A stretch of DNA of 46,193 nt from Dinochytrium kinnereticum (Eukaryota; Chytridiomycota; Chytridiomycetes; Chytridiales; Chytridiaceae). This document shows positions 23,195-34,951 of the stretch, in pieces (position 1 is the first letter of the stretch; each line of letters starts with the position of its first letter). Both the position numbers and the translations under genes were made by a program. The stretch spans positions 838 through 47,030 of the forward strand of contig JADGJT010000158.1 of NCBI GenBank assembly GCA_027604005.1, in the 5' to 3' direction. The notes beneath the pieces were generated by a model. That model saw nothing but the letters and a program-made list of their open reading frames with translations. It was not told the origin of the DNA and did not search any database.

Positions 23195-23609
23195 CTTCAT
23201 TCATTTTATTCTGCCTTTCCAGTTATAAATGGGCCTCGTTCTCTATAATGCTTCGACTTTCACTAAGTAATCTTTTTCCCTGGTCCTGCAATTCGGTCAT
23301 GCCATCTCTGTACAATCTCGTATATGTTAAGATCATAAATGCTATATGGCCCCTAACTAACATAACCGCGTTTGGCTCTCCACCGCAATCCACTACTTAC
23401 TATGACCGCGTCTAGCTCTTCAGTCCATAATTAAGCATTCTCTGCCTCGTTCTTCCCAGCCTCGCTTCGTACAGATCTTCCCAGCCTCGCTTTGTACAGA
23501 TCTCTCTCTCAGCAAGGGGCTGCTCAGATTTTGGTAAAACACAAAATAAGTAATAATGCGGTGGTGACAGATTCCGTAAAGTAGATCGAGCGGAGTTTTA
23601 AATCCCAAT
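23195..23609. other. Intergenic, S41 array to CatSper-like pair
   Basis: The boundary between the peptidase block and the channel/cyclase block. It holds a 2 x 25-base tandem repeat (23451-23500, listed apart) and two diverged copies of ACCGCGTyTrGCTCT near 23367 and 23405. The promoter of the first channel gene should lie here. Confidence 0.4.
23451..23500. repeat. Tandem duplication, 2 x 25 bp
   Basis: Units 23451-23475 and 23476-23500 are identical except for one C/T change. Each begins TCTTCCCAGCCTCGCTT and ends GTACAGA. The repeat lies 110-160 bases upstream of the first CatSper-like start codon, so it may hold paired regulatory sites or be a simple slippage duplication. Confidence 0.85.
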
Positions 23610-25384
23610 ATGCACATAATAACATCACTACGTAACTGGATCCAAGACTGCGAGATCTATGAGCGAACAGGACGTAGGAGGAGGCCATTCGTCAGGTTCA
23701 TCACCCAGATTACAAGGGTATGTAATGTTCACCACTTGAAAATCAGATGTTACATATGCCTCAGCTATGATTGAACTAAATATCGTTTGCCACATGCCCC
23801 GTTACTGACAACACCTACGATCAAAACAGTCCCAGCAATTCCAAATCTTCATAATCAGCGTTGTGATATTAAATGCCATAACCATTGGTGATGAAACGAG
23901 GGTGATCGCAATGCAAAGGCACTTTCATAGCTCTCGAGGGTATCAATACTTGAACTTGATCTACATGTGCATCTACATCGCTGAGTTCAGCATGAGGGTT
24001 TATGCTCAGCCTGTTGGATACTGGAGGGATTCTTATAGCGTGTTTGATGCCGGAGTTATGGCGCTTTCAGTTATACAATGGATCGTTCAGTTGGCTGACT
24101 TTCGATTGGATTCGCTGTGGGTGAGGTTCTTGACCGGTAAGATGGCTAGCATAGGTTTCATTCTGCTTTTTTCTTTATATATCTTCTTGTTACAGTTTTC
24201 CTGCGCCATTTTCCAAGATATCAATTCACCTTTGCTTTAATATTTCATGTTTACTGCCTCACGGTTAACATTTCAATCATCATTCAGCCCTGAGAGTTAT
24301 CAGATTGATCAGAGTTTTTGGCTTCATTCCAAGTTTGAAAGTTGTGGTCAATGCCCTGCTGCATACTCTCCGACATAACGTTGTCGACATTCTTATTTTG
24401 CTGTTTATCACAATGTTCATCTTTGGAATTCTCGGTCATTATCTCTTTGGTCAGGACAGCACTCAAAGATCATATGAAGACTATGGTTCGCTGCCAGATT
24501 CCTTTATGACGCTCTTCATTTATGTTTGCGTGAGTTTTTATTGGACGCATCTGTCAAACTGTCGACTTACTTACCTAACAAACGTATATGCAGGGAGATG
24601 GTTGGCTACCCTATCACGACAAGCTTATTAGCGACGGATATCGAGGCAGCGAATTTTTTTCTGCCATTTTCTTCTTTATTGGTGGCTTAATTATCGCCAA
24701 CCTCTTTGTTGGGGTAATTTGCCAGGTAAGAAGCAAGTCGCTTTTTTGAATTCAAGCGGATCAATAATTTCCGTTCATTCCTTCTACAATCTAGAATATT
24801 TCCGATGCTACTAAGGCCGACCGTGCTGAAAAGCAGAAAAAACGCAAGATGGCTAAGACCATCAAGCAAGGGTTGTTTTTGCGAAAGCAGCGGAAAGACA
24901 TGATTGATCTTATTGCGGAGGTTTGTTTTATTTATTAATCCAAGAACAAGTGTGCAGTCTCTCACTGCAGTAGTGGCTAACCAGTCATTGACATCCTAGA
25001 CAACTACCTCAAATAAGAATTTTCAAGATCTTCTGAAGGAAAAGGTCGGAACTCTTCGTCATGAGGATGTAGTGCCTATCACTCACGTAGCTTGTAATTT
25101 GACCTGGCTTGAGACCTTTGCCGTTACATTGACTCATCAGGTGCATGATTGTACTTTTACACTCCTATAACATTTGTATCCCTTCTCATGCTAATAATCA
25201 ATTTTTTGCAGGAAAACACTATGTATAGATGCCAGCAGCTTCATTTTGGCATCGCTAACACGTTGGCTGAATACGGTAAGCTTGTGTCGTCGGTCTCTTG
25301 GGATATCTTTTATGATGTGATTTAACTTCATTTTCCCGAACAGTTGATAGACGTTTAAAATCACGGACGAAACAAGATCGATGA
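23610..25384 (+). CDS. CATSPER3: CatSper3-like voltage-gated cation channel (copy 1)
   Basis: A single-repeat six-helix channel subunit of the CatSper family, which forms the alkaline-activated Ca2+ channel of animal sperm flagella. Eight exons: 23610-23717, 23830-24136, 24288-24529, 24594-24725, 24795-24920, 25000-25140, 25212-25275 and 25344-25384; 386 aa, near the roughly 400 aa of human CATSPER3. S1-S3 lie about residues 40-135. S4 starts ALRVIRLIRVF with three arginines at three-residue spacing. The pore helix leads to CGDGW (about 219-223), matching the VDGW filter of CatSper3, and S6 is IANLFVGVICQNI. The C-terminal part contains a basic helix and then NFQDLLKEKVGTLRHED and a QENTMYRCQQLHF segment, both aligning by eye with the end of human CatSper3. 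The N-terminus is very short. It pairs with the next gene, and its Ca2+ role is inferred from the filter. Confidence 0.82.
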
Positions 25385-25496
25385 GTTATTGTCCTTAATA
25401 TGTAATCTTCAATATGTAATCCGGGTTTGGGGCAATTCGCAATCAGAAGTAAATAAACCTTTGAGATTGTCGTAATTCGATGAACATTGAAAAACC

Positions 25497-27216
25497 ATGT
25501 TATTGACAAGGACAAGAAACTGGATACAGAACTATGAAATCTACGAACAAACAGAGAGAAGACAAAGGCCCTTCGTCCAGTTCATCACGCTTATCACAAA
25601 TGTAGGGCTTTCTTCTTTGGATTGATTCGAACTTTTCCTTTGTTTGCCACCCTCAATAACATGCGGAGAGCTAATTGATAGTACGGCAGTCGCCGCAGTT
25701 TCAGTTCTTTATCATCTCTATCGTGGTCGCAAATGCCGTAACCATCGGTGACGAAGCTAGAGTTATTTCTGGCCAACCCGACTTTCACACATCTCGAGTG
25801 TATCAATACTTGAACCTGATCTACATGTGCATCTATATCGCCGAGTTCTTCATGAGGCTATATGTTCATCCTTTGGGATATTGGAAGGATTCTTACAATG
25901 TGTTTGATGCCGGTGTGATGGCCCTCTCAGTGGTCCAGTGGATTGTTCAAATGGCAGAGTTTCATTTGGACTTACCATGGGTTCGGATTTTAGCATGTGA
26001 GCATCTTACCTGTCTCCCTTCTCCTGTCAACAGTATCTTCCTCTTGACATCGTTGTGATATTTGCTGCCTACGAATTTTAATGTTATTCTTCTTAAAGCC
26101 CTCAGAGTCATTAGACTAGTTCGAATATTCAACTTCATTCCAAGTCTAAAAGTCGTCGTCAACGCTCTTCTATATACTCTGCGAAGCAGTGTCTTCGATA
26201 TTCTAGTTCTACTCTTTATTATAATGTTTATCTTTGGCATTCTTGGACATTATCTCTTTGGTCAAATAAGCAATCAACGGTCCTATCAGGATTGGGGAAC
26301 CTTAGGCAATGCGTTTATGACGCTTTTCATTTATGTCTGTGTAAGTTTGTAGAATATAGGTCATATTTTATTATGCAATCGATTCGATTACATGCAACTT
26401 GAGCAATTTGCTTGATAACACATCTTTTCCTTTCAGGGCGATGGTTGGTTACCTTATCAAAACACACTGGACAACGACAAATACTATGGAAGCAACATAT
26501 ATACATCATTCTTTTTTTTCATTGGTAACGTTGTAATCGCAAACCTTTTTGTTGCCGTCATCTGCCAGGTGTGTATTTTTTCTTTACATTTTTGATTTTA
26601 TGTTAAGTCCCTTCTTACATAATCATCATTTATATAAACTTTTTTATTAAGAATATTGCCGACGCGACAAAGGCCGATAATTTGGAGAAGGAGAAGAAGA
26701 GAAAGATTGCGAAAATGATAAAAAGGGAGTTATTTTTGAGAAAACAGAGACAAGATATGAGCGAGCTTGTGGCCCAGGTCTAAAGCCGTTATTACTATAC
26801 TTTATCTAATTTAATCTTTCCTTTGACTCAGACTGCGAAATCAAATCGAAACTTTCAGGACATTATGCAAGATATGGTTGGAGCTCTGAGTCACGACGAT
26901 ATCGTGCCTATGACACACATTACCTGCAACTTAACATGGCTTGAGACGTTTGCAGTTACTTTGACACATCAGGTCAGTGGTAATGAGTCTCATCAAGCAA
27001 AGCGCATTTCTCCTCACCATCAAACTGATAATCAAATGTAACAGGAAAATACGATGTATAGGTGTCAGCAGCTTCACTTTGCTATAGCTGAAACTCTTGC
27101 AGAATATAGTATGTTTTTCCTTTATGCTATGTCTTTGATATCATATTCTATCTTATCTAATACTTTATGCAATAGTGGATCGAAGGCTGAAATCTCGTTT
27201 AAAGCAAGAAAGATAG
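25497..27216 (+). CDS. CATSPER3: CatSper3-like voltage-gated cation channel (copy 2)
   Basis: Tandem paralogue, 385 aa. Exons 25497-25601, 25690-25996, 26099-26340, 26437-26568, 26652-26777, 26832-26972, 27045-27108 and 27176-27216 match copy 1 exon by exon; only the first differs, by one codon. S4 reads SLRVIRLVRIF, the pore again CGDGW, S6 IANLFVAVICQNI, and the tail repeats NFQDIM and QENTMYRCQQLHF. Divergence is spread over the protein, including at many third positions, so this is not a fresh duplication and both copies seem under selection. CatSper channels are tetramers of different subunits, so the two may assemble together. The gene ends 121 bases from the stop of the convergent adenylyl cyclase gene. 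Confidence 0.82.
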
Positions 27217-27337
27217 TAGAAAGATAACATTAGCATTCTAATTACATATATGTAACTTTGTAATCAGATAATATACATTCCCCGGGATATATTAAATGTA
27301 CATTATCGACAGCAGCATACACATATTTAAATCCACA

Positions 27338-30300
27338 CTAGGCGCAAACTCGGCCTGACGACTCTGTGCTTCTCAGGTAGTGGGTGTTTACCCATTGATG
27401 CAGAAAGGCAGCATGAAAATTATCAAACTGCCGAAGAGACTCCTCCAACACATGGGTAGACTCTTTGTAGTCATTCGAATAAAGCCCCACAAGGGTCTTT
27501 AAAAACACTTCGAAAAACTTGAACTCTTTCTTTTGCTGGCTTAAACCAGCTTCATAACGACCAATTTTTCTGAGAGCGCGGCGGATCTTCTTGAGAAAAA
27601 TCATTGATGCAGGTTTCTCGCTTATAAGAGATAAAGCAGAATCGTAGAGAATGTAAGCTGCCCATTGAGAAATCAATCTCCCGCCGGCAGAGAGTTCGAG
27701 GCATTTCGAACTTAGAACTAATAGGGGCTCCTTCAGCGTGTCGATGACCATCTTGCAGTCGTAATGGCGAAACATGATCTGGACGATATCTCTCCGGTCC
27801 TCAGCCACGACTTGCCCTCTTCGTCTCTTAATTACTTGTGACTTCAAATGGGACGGGGGTATGAGGTGATTTGAAAGTAGTATCCAGATTGAGATAGCTG
27901 TCATTAAGACACCTGCTGCAGGGGCTCCGAAACCGAAATCTAAAAGTTTGGCTGATTTCTGAAGTGCTTTCAACCATAGGAGAAAATCTGGATTGATACA
28001 ATCGATTTGATCACTCTCTGAAGATGCTCTGAAGTTGGTGTCTATCAGATAAGCATCGACCTCTGAAGAATAACGGACTCCGCAAGCTGCGAATAAGATT
28101 CGACCTCCTACTGACCCCAACTCATTAAGTTTGTTCGGGAGATTTGCCTCTCCCCTAGTTATTTTTAGGTCTTAAGATCAGTATAAAGAATCAATTAAGC
28201 AAGAAGAAAAGAATGGTAAGGGTAAGATCCTAACATTTGAAAGGCTCGGTCAACAATTGCAAAAGCTTCCAGGGCTTCCCTTGTTTTCCCTTGCAGCATT
28301 CTCGAACGAAACATCGAAAGTGCGCAACTGTACGCCCATACATACTGCAGATCTAGCAAATTGGATATCTCACTAATAGCTATTCCGGCCGGATCCATCA
28401 ACAAGTCACCACGGCAGAACTGAAGGTCGCTCAAAAAATATGAGCCTGCTGTTTTTAAGGTAAGATAGTAAGCAAAAAATAAAAGATAACCGATGGTAGA
28501 ACTAACATAATCTTCCGACCTCATCAGACCTCTCTGTGCAAATCCTAAGTTGCTTTAAAGAAGATAAAAGATATGAAACCTACGAAACGTATTTTGAAAG
28601 AGCTTGCTCTGCCCTAGACATCTGATTTGTAGACATCAGATATATTCCATAGGTTAAGCCGTAGGTTGGGATCACGGAGTTAATATCCGGGACTACACGA
28701 CTGGCAGCCCGTGAGTAGACATTACTTAGCCACTCACTCAACGGAAAAAAGCCCATAGCTGCCCGAATGCTTAAATCAAACCATTCCTCTGGTCGATCAA
28801 CAGCATTGTAGATGCAAAAATTCATATTTTTGATAAGCATCATAGCCTTGAACTCTGTCGTAAAAGATAAATCGAAAAAGGAGCAAAAGTATAAGGCGGT
28901 AAGGGCATATGAAATGAGATCTCGATTCTTTCGAAGAACTTCCAGTCTCTTTGAAAAGCAGCTTCGCCTTCCTCCTTTGGTTTTGAGATATAGCCGCCAC
29001 TGAAGTATCGTGCTCTTTAGTATCTCGTTTCGGATTCTTTTAGAATCAGTAGGAGCTGTAAGTCCAAGAGTTTTAAGGGCAAGGAAGGAGTGATCACGAG
29101 CAAAAGCGAAACGAAATATTCGGGCTTCGCAGTATGCAAGCATAGAAATCCATAGCCCGAGTTTCCCCCTTTCGAGTTGGATCACCGTCTCCATATCTTC
29201 TGAGAGGTCAATGACCGCGTTTGGATCTACAAAAACTGATTGCAATAACTTAGTTATCACAGCTAAGCCTTCGTGGTAAAGTCCCTGCTGAATATGCTTT
29301 CGGCTGTAGAATGTTAATACAACGGTGTGATAGTCCTTCTCACCAAAGATCCTCCATATAAATCACGGACCGAGTCAAATCCTGCGCCAGATTCAAATGA
29401 TAGCAAACCAAGGGGAGCAGCTCTCTTCGAGTGCTTCCCATACTGTTCACATAATATTCAGCGGCTATCGCATGGAGCTTACGTCTTTCGGAAAAGGACA
29501 TACTATCATAAATGCTGTTGCAGATAGATATATGACAAAAGAGATATATATCCGAGGTCCCTTTTCGATCCCCGCTTTCAGCCCTCAAGAAATCAAAGCG
29601 GTCTAAGTTCTCGATAACATACTGGCAGCTCTCCAATGTAATAGATGGGTCAGGCAAGAGTTGTTTCACTTCTACGATAGTAAAGTATTGGCCAATAATA
29701 CAGGCGTACTTTAATAGAGATTGAAAGACAGGGTCGAGTCTAGAAATAAAAATTAATCAATACATCGGGGCTCTTTTAATATCAAACAAACCTATCAAAC
29801 TGAGACATTATAGCGGCCCCCGCTGTCTTGGAAAGCATCGAGGCATAAATAGTTTCACCCCCTTTTACATCGAGAAGCCCGTCTTCTCCAACTTCTATCA
29901 TATCCGATTTCAATGCAAGAGACTTGATTAGCATGGAGCAAGTTAATGGATTTCCAGAGCATATATTGTATATAACTATTTTGGAACATGACAAAAGGGT
30001 GGTCAGTACATCGAAAGTCGACGGAAAATGACCATTATTAATAAGAGTATATGTACCTTTAAGTAGAGATTCGCGTATTCCTTTAGCTTTAAATCGAGAG
30101 AAAGAACTTATACACAAAGCCTCCACATTCCTTTCGGTGATCCCATTTAACTCTAGGTGAATTCCCCAATCGATTTGAATGAACTTCGCAAGCGAACTTG
30201 TTTGCTCTTTTTCGGCTGGCCGAAAGAAAAAGAGGAAGCATGCCTTCCCGATAACATTTAACAAAAAAAACTCAGACAATGGTGATTGTATTTACCTTTG

Positions 30301-32993
30301 AGCAATTTTGGACAACATGGTAAAGGATCTCTAAGGACGCTGCATCCAACCACTTGGAAATTTCTGGTTAAAAAATGCTGAAGAAAAGTGAAGAGCAAAC
30401 CTGAGCATCATCGAACATAAAGCAAGTTTTGTTAAGCTCTGAATACGCTGAAACAATTCTCTGCACAAGCCGCAACAATATAGCCTTTATAGTCGCCCCG
30501 TCCTTCTTATCAAGATTTTCTTCGACGATATCTTGAGCCAACCCAGGGATGATGAACCCGAGGAGAGGAGCCAAATTGGGTTGCTCCCTAAAGTACGTTA
30601 GAAATTTTACTGCCTCGGACAAACGATCTGAATCTTTCATGAGACCTCCTAAATCTGGAAGCAAATCAAAGCTTGTAGTAGATAAACGCCTAGCGATAGA
30701 CGCTGATGAATCTGTCTCAGTTGATAGGCCTCTACTAGGATAATTTGGAGCCATATTCATAGTCCGGGTTCTAATTTGCTTAAAAATATAGGTCATAATG
30801 GTTTGGAGACCAAAATATGGCGTCCATTGTCGCATTTCTGTTGCAAGGGTAACGCTATCTTATTAGGTATTAATCATGGGCCAGTCTTACCATGAAGGTA
30901 TCTCTTGAGATTCGCTTATAGAGGATGCGAATTTCAGCAAACAGGACTTTCCGCAGCCGCTTTTGCCCGTCACGGTTAAAAGAAGGCGAGTTTTGGACAG
31001 TGATATCCATGACTTCAAATTGCTTTCCAGAGCGTTTCGCTGTTCTTCGTATCCAACCAGTAACTGGTCTTGCGTAGGATTCTCAGAGGAGTCGAAAGTA
31101 ATGTTATTCGAGTCCTCAGGTACAATCTGAAAGCAGTTAATCTTCTCCTGTTTTCCCTTTAGCAAAAAAGAACCGAGTTCGCGAGGTTGAAAATCAAAAG
31201 GGATAAGAGGAACCACGGATTCGTCGCATGTGATCGTGTCTTTCTCTTTTGATACCGTCAGGAGTCTTGCTGCTGTGTTAACGACATCACCTGCATTATC
31301 AGTTCGGTTAATCTTCTCGGTTGTTTATCTGATTTATGCTATACCTAATAAGCTTGCGTCGCTTCTAACATCATTACCCAATTTTGTGAATAACAAATCG
31401 CCAGCTGCTAGACTTATTTTTGTAGCCCCAACTCTATCTATTTGCATCAATTTATGAAAGAGGCAGACTGCTAGCACCGCACTTGCAGGGTTGTTTTCAA
31501 GAGAAAAGGGCTGAAAGAACGAAAAAAATAAGTAAACTTCCCAAGAATATTCACCAAGCATACCGGCAGACCGAAGCACGCAAACATAGTTTGCCCCTTA
31601 TCATCCACTTCGAAGTTTAAATTCAATGGGCTTGCTTTAACAAACCGTACCTCACCTGAAAATTGTTGAAATACCCCATGATACTTTTCCAGGCAAAACG
31701 TGAAATGCTTGAATGCGGTCTGAACCTTTTCGAATGAAAACGGAAAGCAAAGTTTCACAAAAACCACGACAATGTATCTATACTCTGCAAGCATGTTCTC
31801 AATATCCTGTAGAATGGACGCCTCCTTTGAATCAACCATCTCAGTATCTCGTCTCTCAGGAATCTTGTCAAGCTTTGCCTTCCAAATCGTTTTCACCAAT
31901 GATAACTTATGAACCATAGCTTTGTTTACAAATAACTCAAGTATGTCCACCTTTTGGGTTTCTCGTGACAACGGTTCAGCACGGGATCGAGACTTTTTCA
32001 CAGATAATGCATTCGATGGATGTCTTTTTGCAGTCATCGTGCATCCGACCGTGTCCTGCTCATCCTTTGTCGTTACCAAGCACTCGGGAAATTGATGCCG
32101 CTTCAACGTCACTGTATTCTCGCCAATTAAAGACGACGGCATATACTGCGATAACATGTGAAAAACGGCCCGTGAAAGCCCGATCTCATCTAAAATATCA
32201 TTAGGTCAAGAAAGCAGAAACCGTCCGAATGTTTACCAGCGCTGGCAGCCTCAAGGACCTTCCCTAACTCTTCCACAGCTTCCCCAAAAATAAAATAATC
32301 CAACCGGTTCTTCAAATCCCCAGCAATGACATGGGAGACGACCCCACAAGTGATGGCCGTATGAAGTCTTAGCTCCCGCTCAGGATTGCGTGAACATCGT
32401 CGATTTCGAGAAATGCGTGAGCCTGACGTCAATTCCTTAGATGGTTGCCCTACAGTGTTATCCATCATAGGTACATCACTGATGTTTATGACAGCAGATG
32501 GGTAGTTTCTCATGATGTCTAGAGCGCAGGTGAAAGCTTTTAAGGCAACATCTTTCTGACCCTCAGTAGGGATGCAAGCACGGAAATGAACCAATAGGGC
32601 ATCTCCCAGAAATTTCACCACGTCTCCATCGTAACAGTTTATGATACTTATTATCTGCAATATTAGCGATTGGTAAGGTTTGGCGGGCCTCACCTTCCCC
32701 AAGTATTCATTTAACGACGTCGTGAGGATTTCCGATGATATTTTGCCCATCTTCGCCTTTGAATAGTAGTCGCTGAGCAACAATAGTTATTCAAAAGCTT
32801 CGCTTACCAGCTGTGAAGTCAACTTGCTGTAACCAGAAATATCTATCATTAAGATCGCCAAAAACTCTTCATCCACAAAAGGCGCGCCTGCCTCCAAGCA
32901 TCGTTCCACCTCCCCCCAATTTCCCGAAGTCATCACAAGCTCTCGAACATACTTAGATACGAACGGCACAATAAACTCCCCGCCAGAAGCCAT
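27338..32993 (-). CDS. ADCY10: Soluble adenylyl cyclase, ADCY10 type
   Basis: Makes cAMP from ATP; in animals this enzyme is bicarbonate- and Ca2+-activated and drives sperm motility. Fourteen exons (descending): 32993-32808, 32756-32694, 32654-32237, 32189-31564, 31510-31345, 31290-30891, 30854-30401, 30352-30296, 30243-30057, 29975-29792, 29739-29344, 29303-28589, 28533-28235, 28154-27338. The sum is 1655 aa (human about 1610). C1 keeps both metal aspartates, D51 (LMIDISG) and D101 (KFLGDALL), and K97. C2 lacks metal residues, as in human, but keeps N491 and R495 (VVNTAAR). A P-loop ATPase follows, with Walker A GKSGCGKS (595-602) and Walker B FMFDDAQ (to 771), then a long helical, TPR-like region starting near QFDRLDPVFQSLLKYACIIG. 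The position of human Arg176, which contacts bicarbonate, appears to be Gly214-Lys215. One intron (30855-30890) is only 36 bases. Confidence 0.88.
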
Positions 32994-33211
32994 TCACTAA
33001 GAAGCCTCATGAGGCCTTTCCCGAGAAATACAAAGTTTAATTTCCAATGGTTTAAAAGGAAATACTTGGTGATCTGGGGTTGATCTAGGTAATCTTACGG
33101 TCTTAATTCTGAAAACCAATATGGCGAAACTCCGATTACTGGACAATTGTATGCATGTCTTCAATTGGAAAAGTAATTTAAAAATACCACTACGACAACT
33201 CAACAACAGCA

Positions 33212-34507
33212 ATGGAAGAGGACGCTGCGCACATGAACTTTCTGATGGGTGTCGCTCTCGGGCGATGGCTATCACAGTCGCTCTATACAGGTAATTAAGA
33301 GAACCAAGACGCGAAAGAACTCAAACCTGACTCAAATCTTCAGCAACCAAGCTCGATCTGTTTGAGCACATTCCTTCCAGTCCAGGCTCCATCTCAGCCG
33401 AAGATCCCGCACAGCCCTCGACCTCCATGCGCCTTTTGTATACAGGTTGCTCTGATTTGTGTCGACCAGCGGTGTGGTGGAACTTGGGGCTGACCGTAGG
33501 TTTTCCCTGACAAAGAGGGGAGCATTGATGAAAAAGGACCATCCGATGTCTGTGAGAGGTTTGAATTTCATTCGATGAGGTCGTCCTCTCAACGATGAAG
33601 GAATGATGTTGTTTGAGGAGGCTATTTATAGTCGACGTATCTGGGAGCATCTGGAGAACGTTGTTCGAGAGGGGCCTGCAGGCAAGACTGGCAGTCAGCG
33701 GGCTTGGGGTAAGGATTGGGTTGAGATGCTGGCTACCGATCCAACCTACAAAACCCTATTTAATGACGGGATGACATCTTACAGCGGGGTGGGGTGGCAT
33801 GCTTCAACAACTTTTTTCCGTTACTTCTGGCCTTTATTAACAGAGATGTAGATGGCCCATCAATTCGCCAGCAAAGTCTTTGACTGGACCTCAGTCAAAA
33901 CCGTTGCCGACATTGGAGGTTTGAATTCAGGTTTACTCAGAACCGATTCTGAATATCCATGAACGATAGGAAACGAAGGCCAGCTTATCTCCATGATTGC
34001 AAACGAGCACCCTCATATCACCGGTTACGTCCTCGACGTTCCCGCCGTCATCGCCAACAGCAGCATTCCCCAAAACCCCACCCTCTTCAATCGCATACGT
34101 CTCGTCCGTGGAAGTTTCTTCACCCCCAACGAAATTGAACCCGTTGACGTGTATATTTCTAAACACGTGCTTCACGGTGAGCTCAAACCCGTTCCCTCCA
34201 CCAACCATCTAACAAACCCCTTCTTTCCTTAGACTGGTCCGACGATGAATGCGTAAAGATTTTAAAGAACATTCACAGCAAGGCCCCAAGTCACGCCAAG
34301 CTGCTCAACTTTGATTTCGTGGTTCCTCCCCCAAGACAGGCCGATAACGGATCCATGGGATTGGATGTTCATATGATGGCGTGCATAACTGGGAGAGATA
34401 GGGAGGAATCCGAGTTGACGGAGTTGCTTGGGAAAGCGGGGTGGAAGGTGGTGCGTTGTGTATTGTCGCCGTCGCCTTTGGGTATGATTGAGGCTGTTAA
34501 GGTTTAG
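33212..34507 (+). CDS. SAM-dependent O-methyltransferase, with apparent frameshift
   Basis: A dimeric small-molecule O-methyltransferase of the plant/fungal caffeate-OMT type. Exon 1 (33212-33290) gives MGVALGRWLSQSLYT and joins TKLDLFEHI. After RRFSLTKRGALMKKDH a 42-base intron precedes MMLFEEAIYSRRIWEHLENV. Another intron joins GMTSYSG to MAHQFASKVFDW (acceptor just before 33851), and a third splits the SAM motif ADIGGNEGQ. A last intron lies before DWSDDE, which holds the usual catalytic region (HVLHDWSDDE), and the C-terminus is complete. Around 33465 the frame through MRLLYTGCSDL does not connect to STSGVVELGAD by any credible splice; a single-base deletion would explain it. It is therefore either a recent pseudogene or a base-call error. 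The start codon is 218 bases from that of the divergent cyclase, so they may share a promoter. Substrate unknown. Confidence 0.72.
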
Positions 34508-34951
34508 CAACCTTTAGGATATTTCTTTCCATTTTATTTTAGAGTTGCTACATATGCAACTCTAGTGTCCCTTCTCTGCCGTATAAGTTGCAAGGGAGAG
34601 GAATATCTTCATTTGTTGTGATATGGGCGTCTGCTTAGTTGTTGGGGATTTAAGTTGATATCCATCCTGAAAGCAAAAAGAATGCTGGTCCATATGAATT
34701 CCATAAAATTATTATTATTGGGCTCTGCTCGACTACCAAGCAGAATAACTTTAATCGGTTTGAAGGGGACAAAATAAATATTTCGACATCATCAACCACT
34801 TTTGCGGCCTTGGGCCTTTATACACAGAAAAAAGATATGGTAACGGCCAAGAACATGATGAGACGACCCAGCACGATCGAGAGAAAAAGAAAGAAATACG
34901 CAATTCCATCATAGAATCCCACCAAAGAAGCCAGCCCCTCCGCTACTCCCC
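34508..34951. other. Intergenic between convergent O-methyltransferase and CNBD channel
   Basis: About 440 bases between two converging genes, AT-rich, so both 3' ends fall here. No gene seen. Confidence 0.4.

Noticed and set aside
23610..27216. Bacterial-type NaChBac or four-repeat Nav/Cav channel
   Set aside because: The genes encode one repeat only, and the pore GDGW and C-terminal segment fit CatSper3; multiple introns exclude a bacterial origin.
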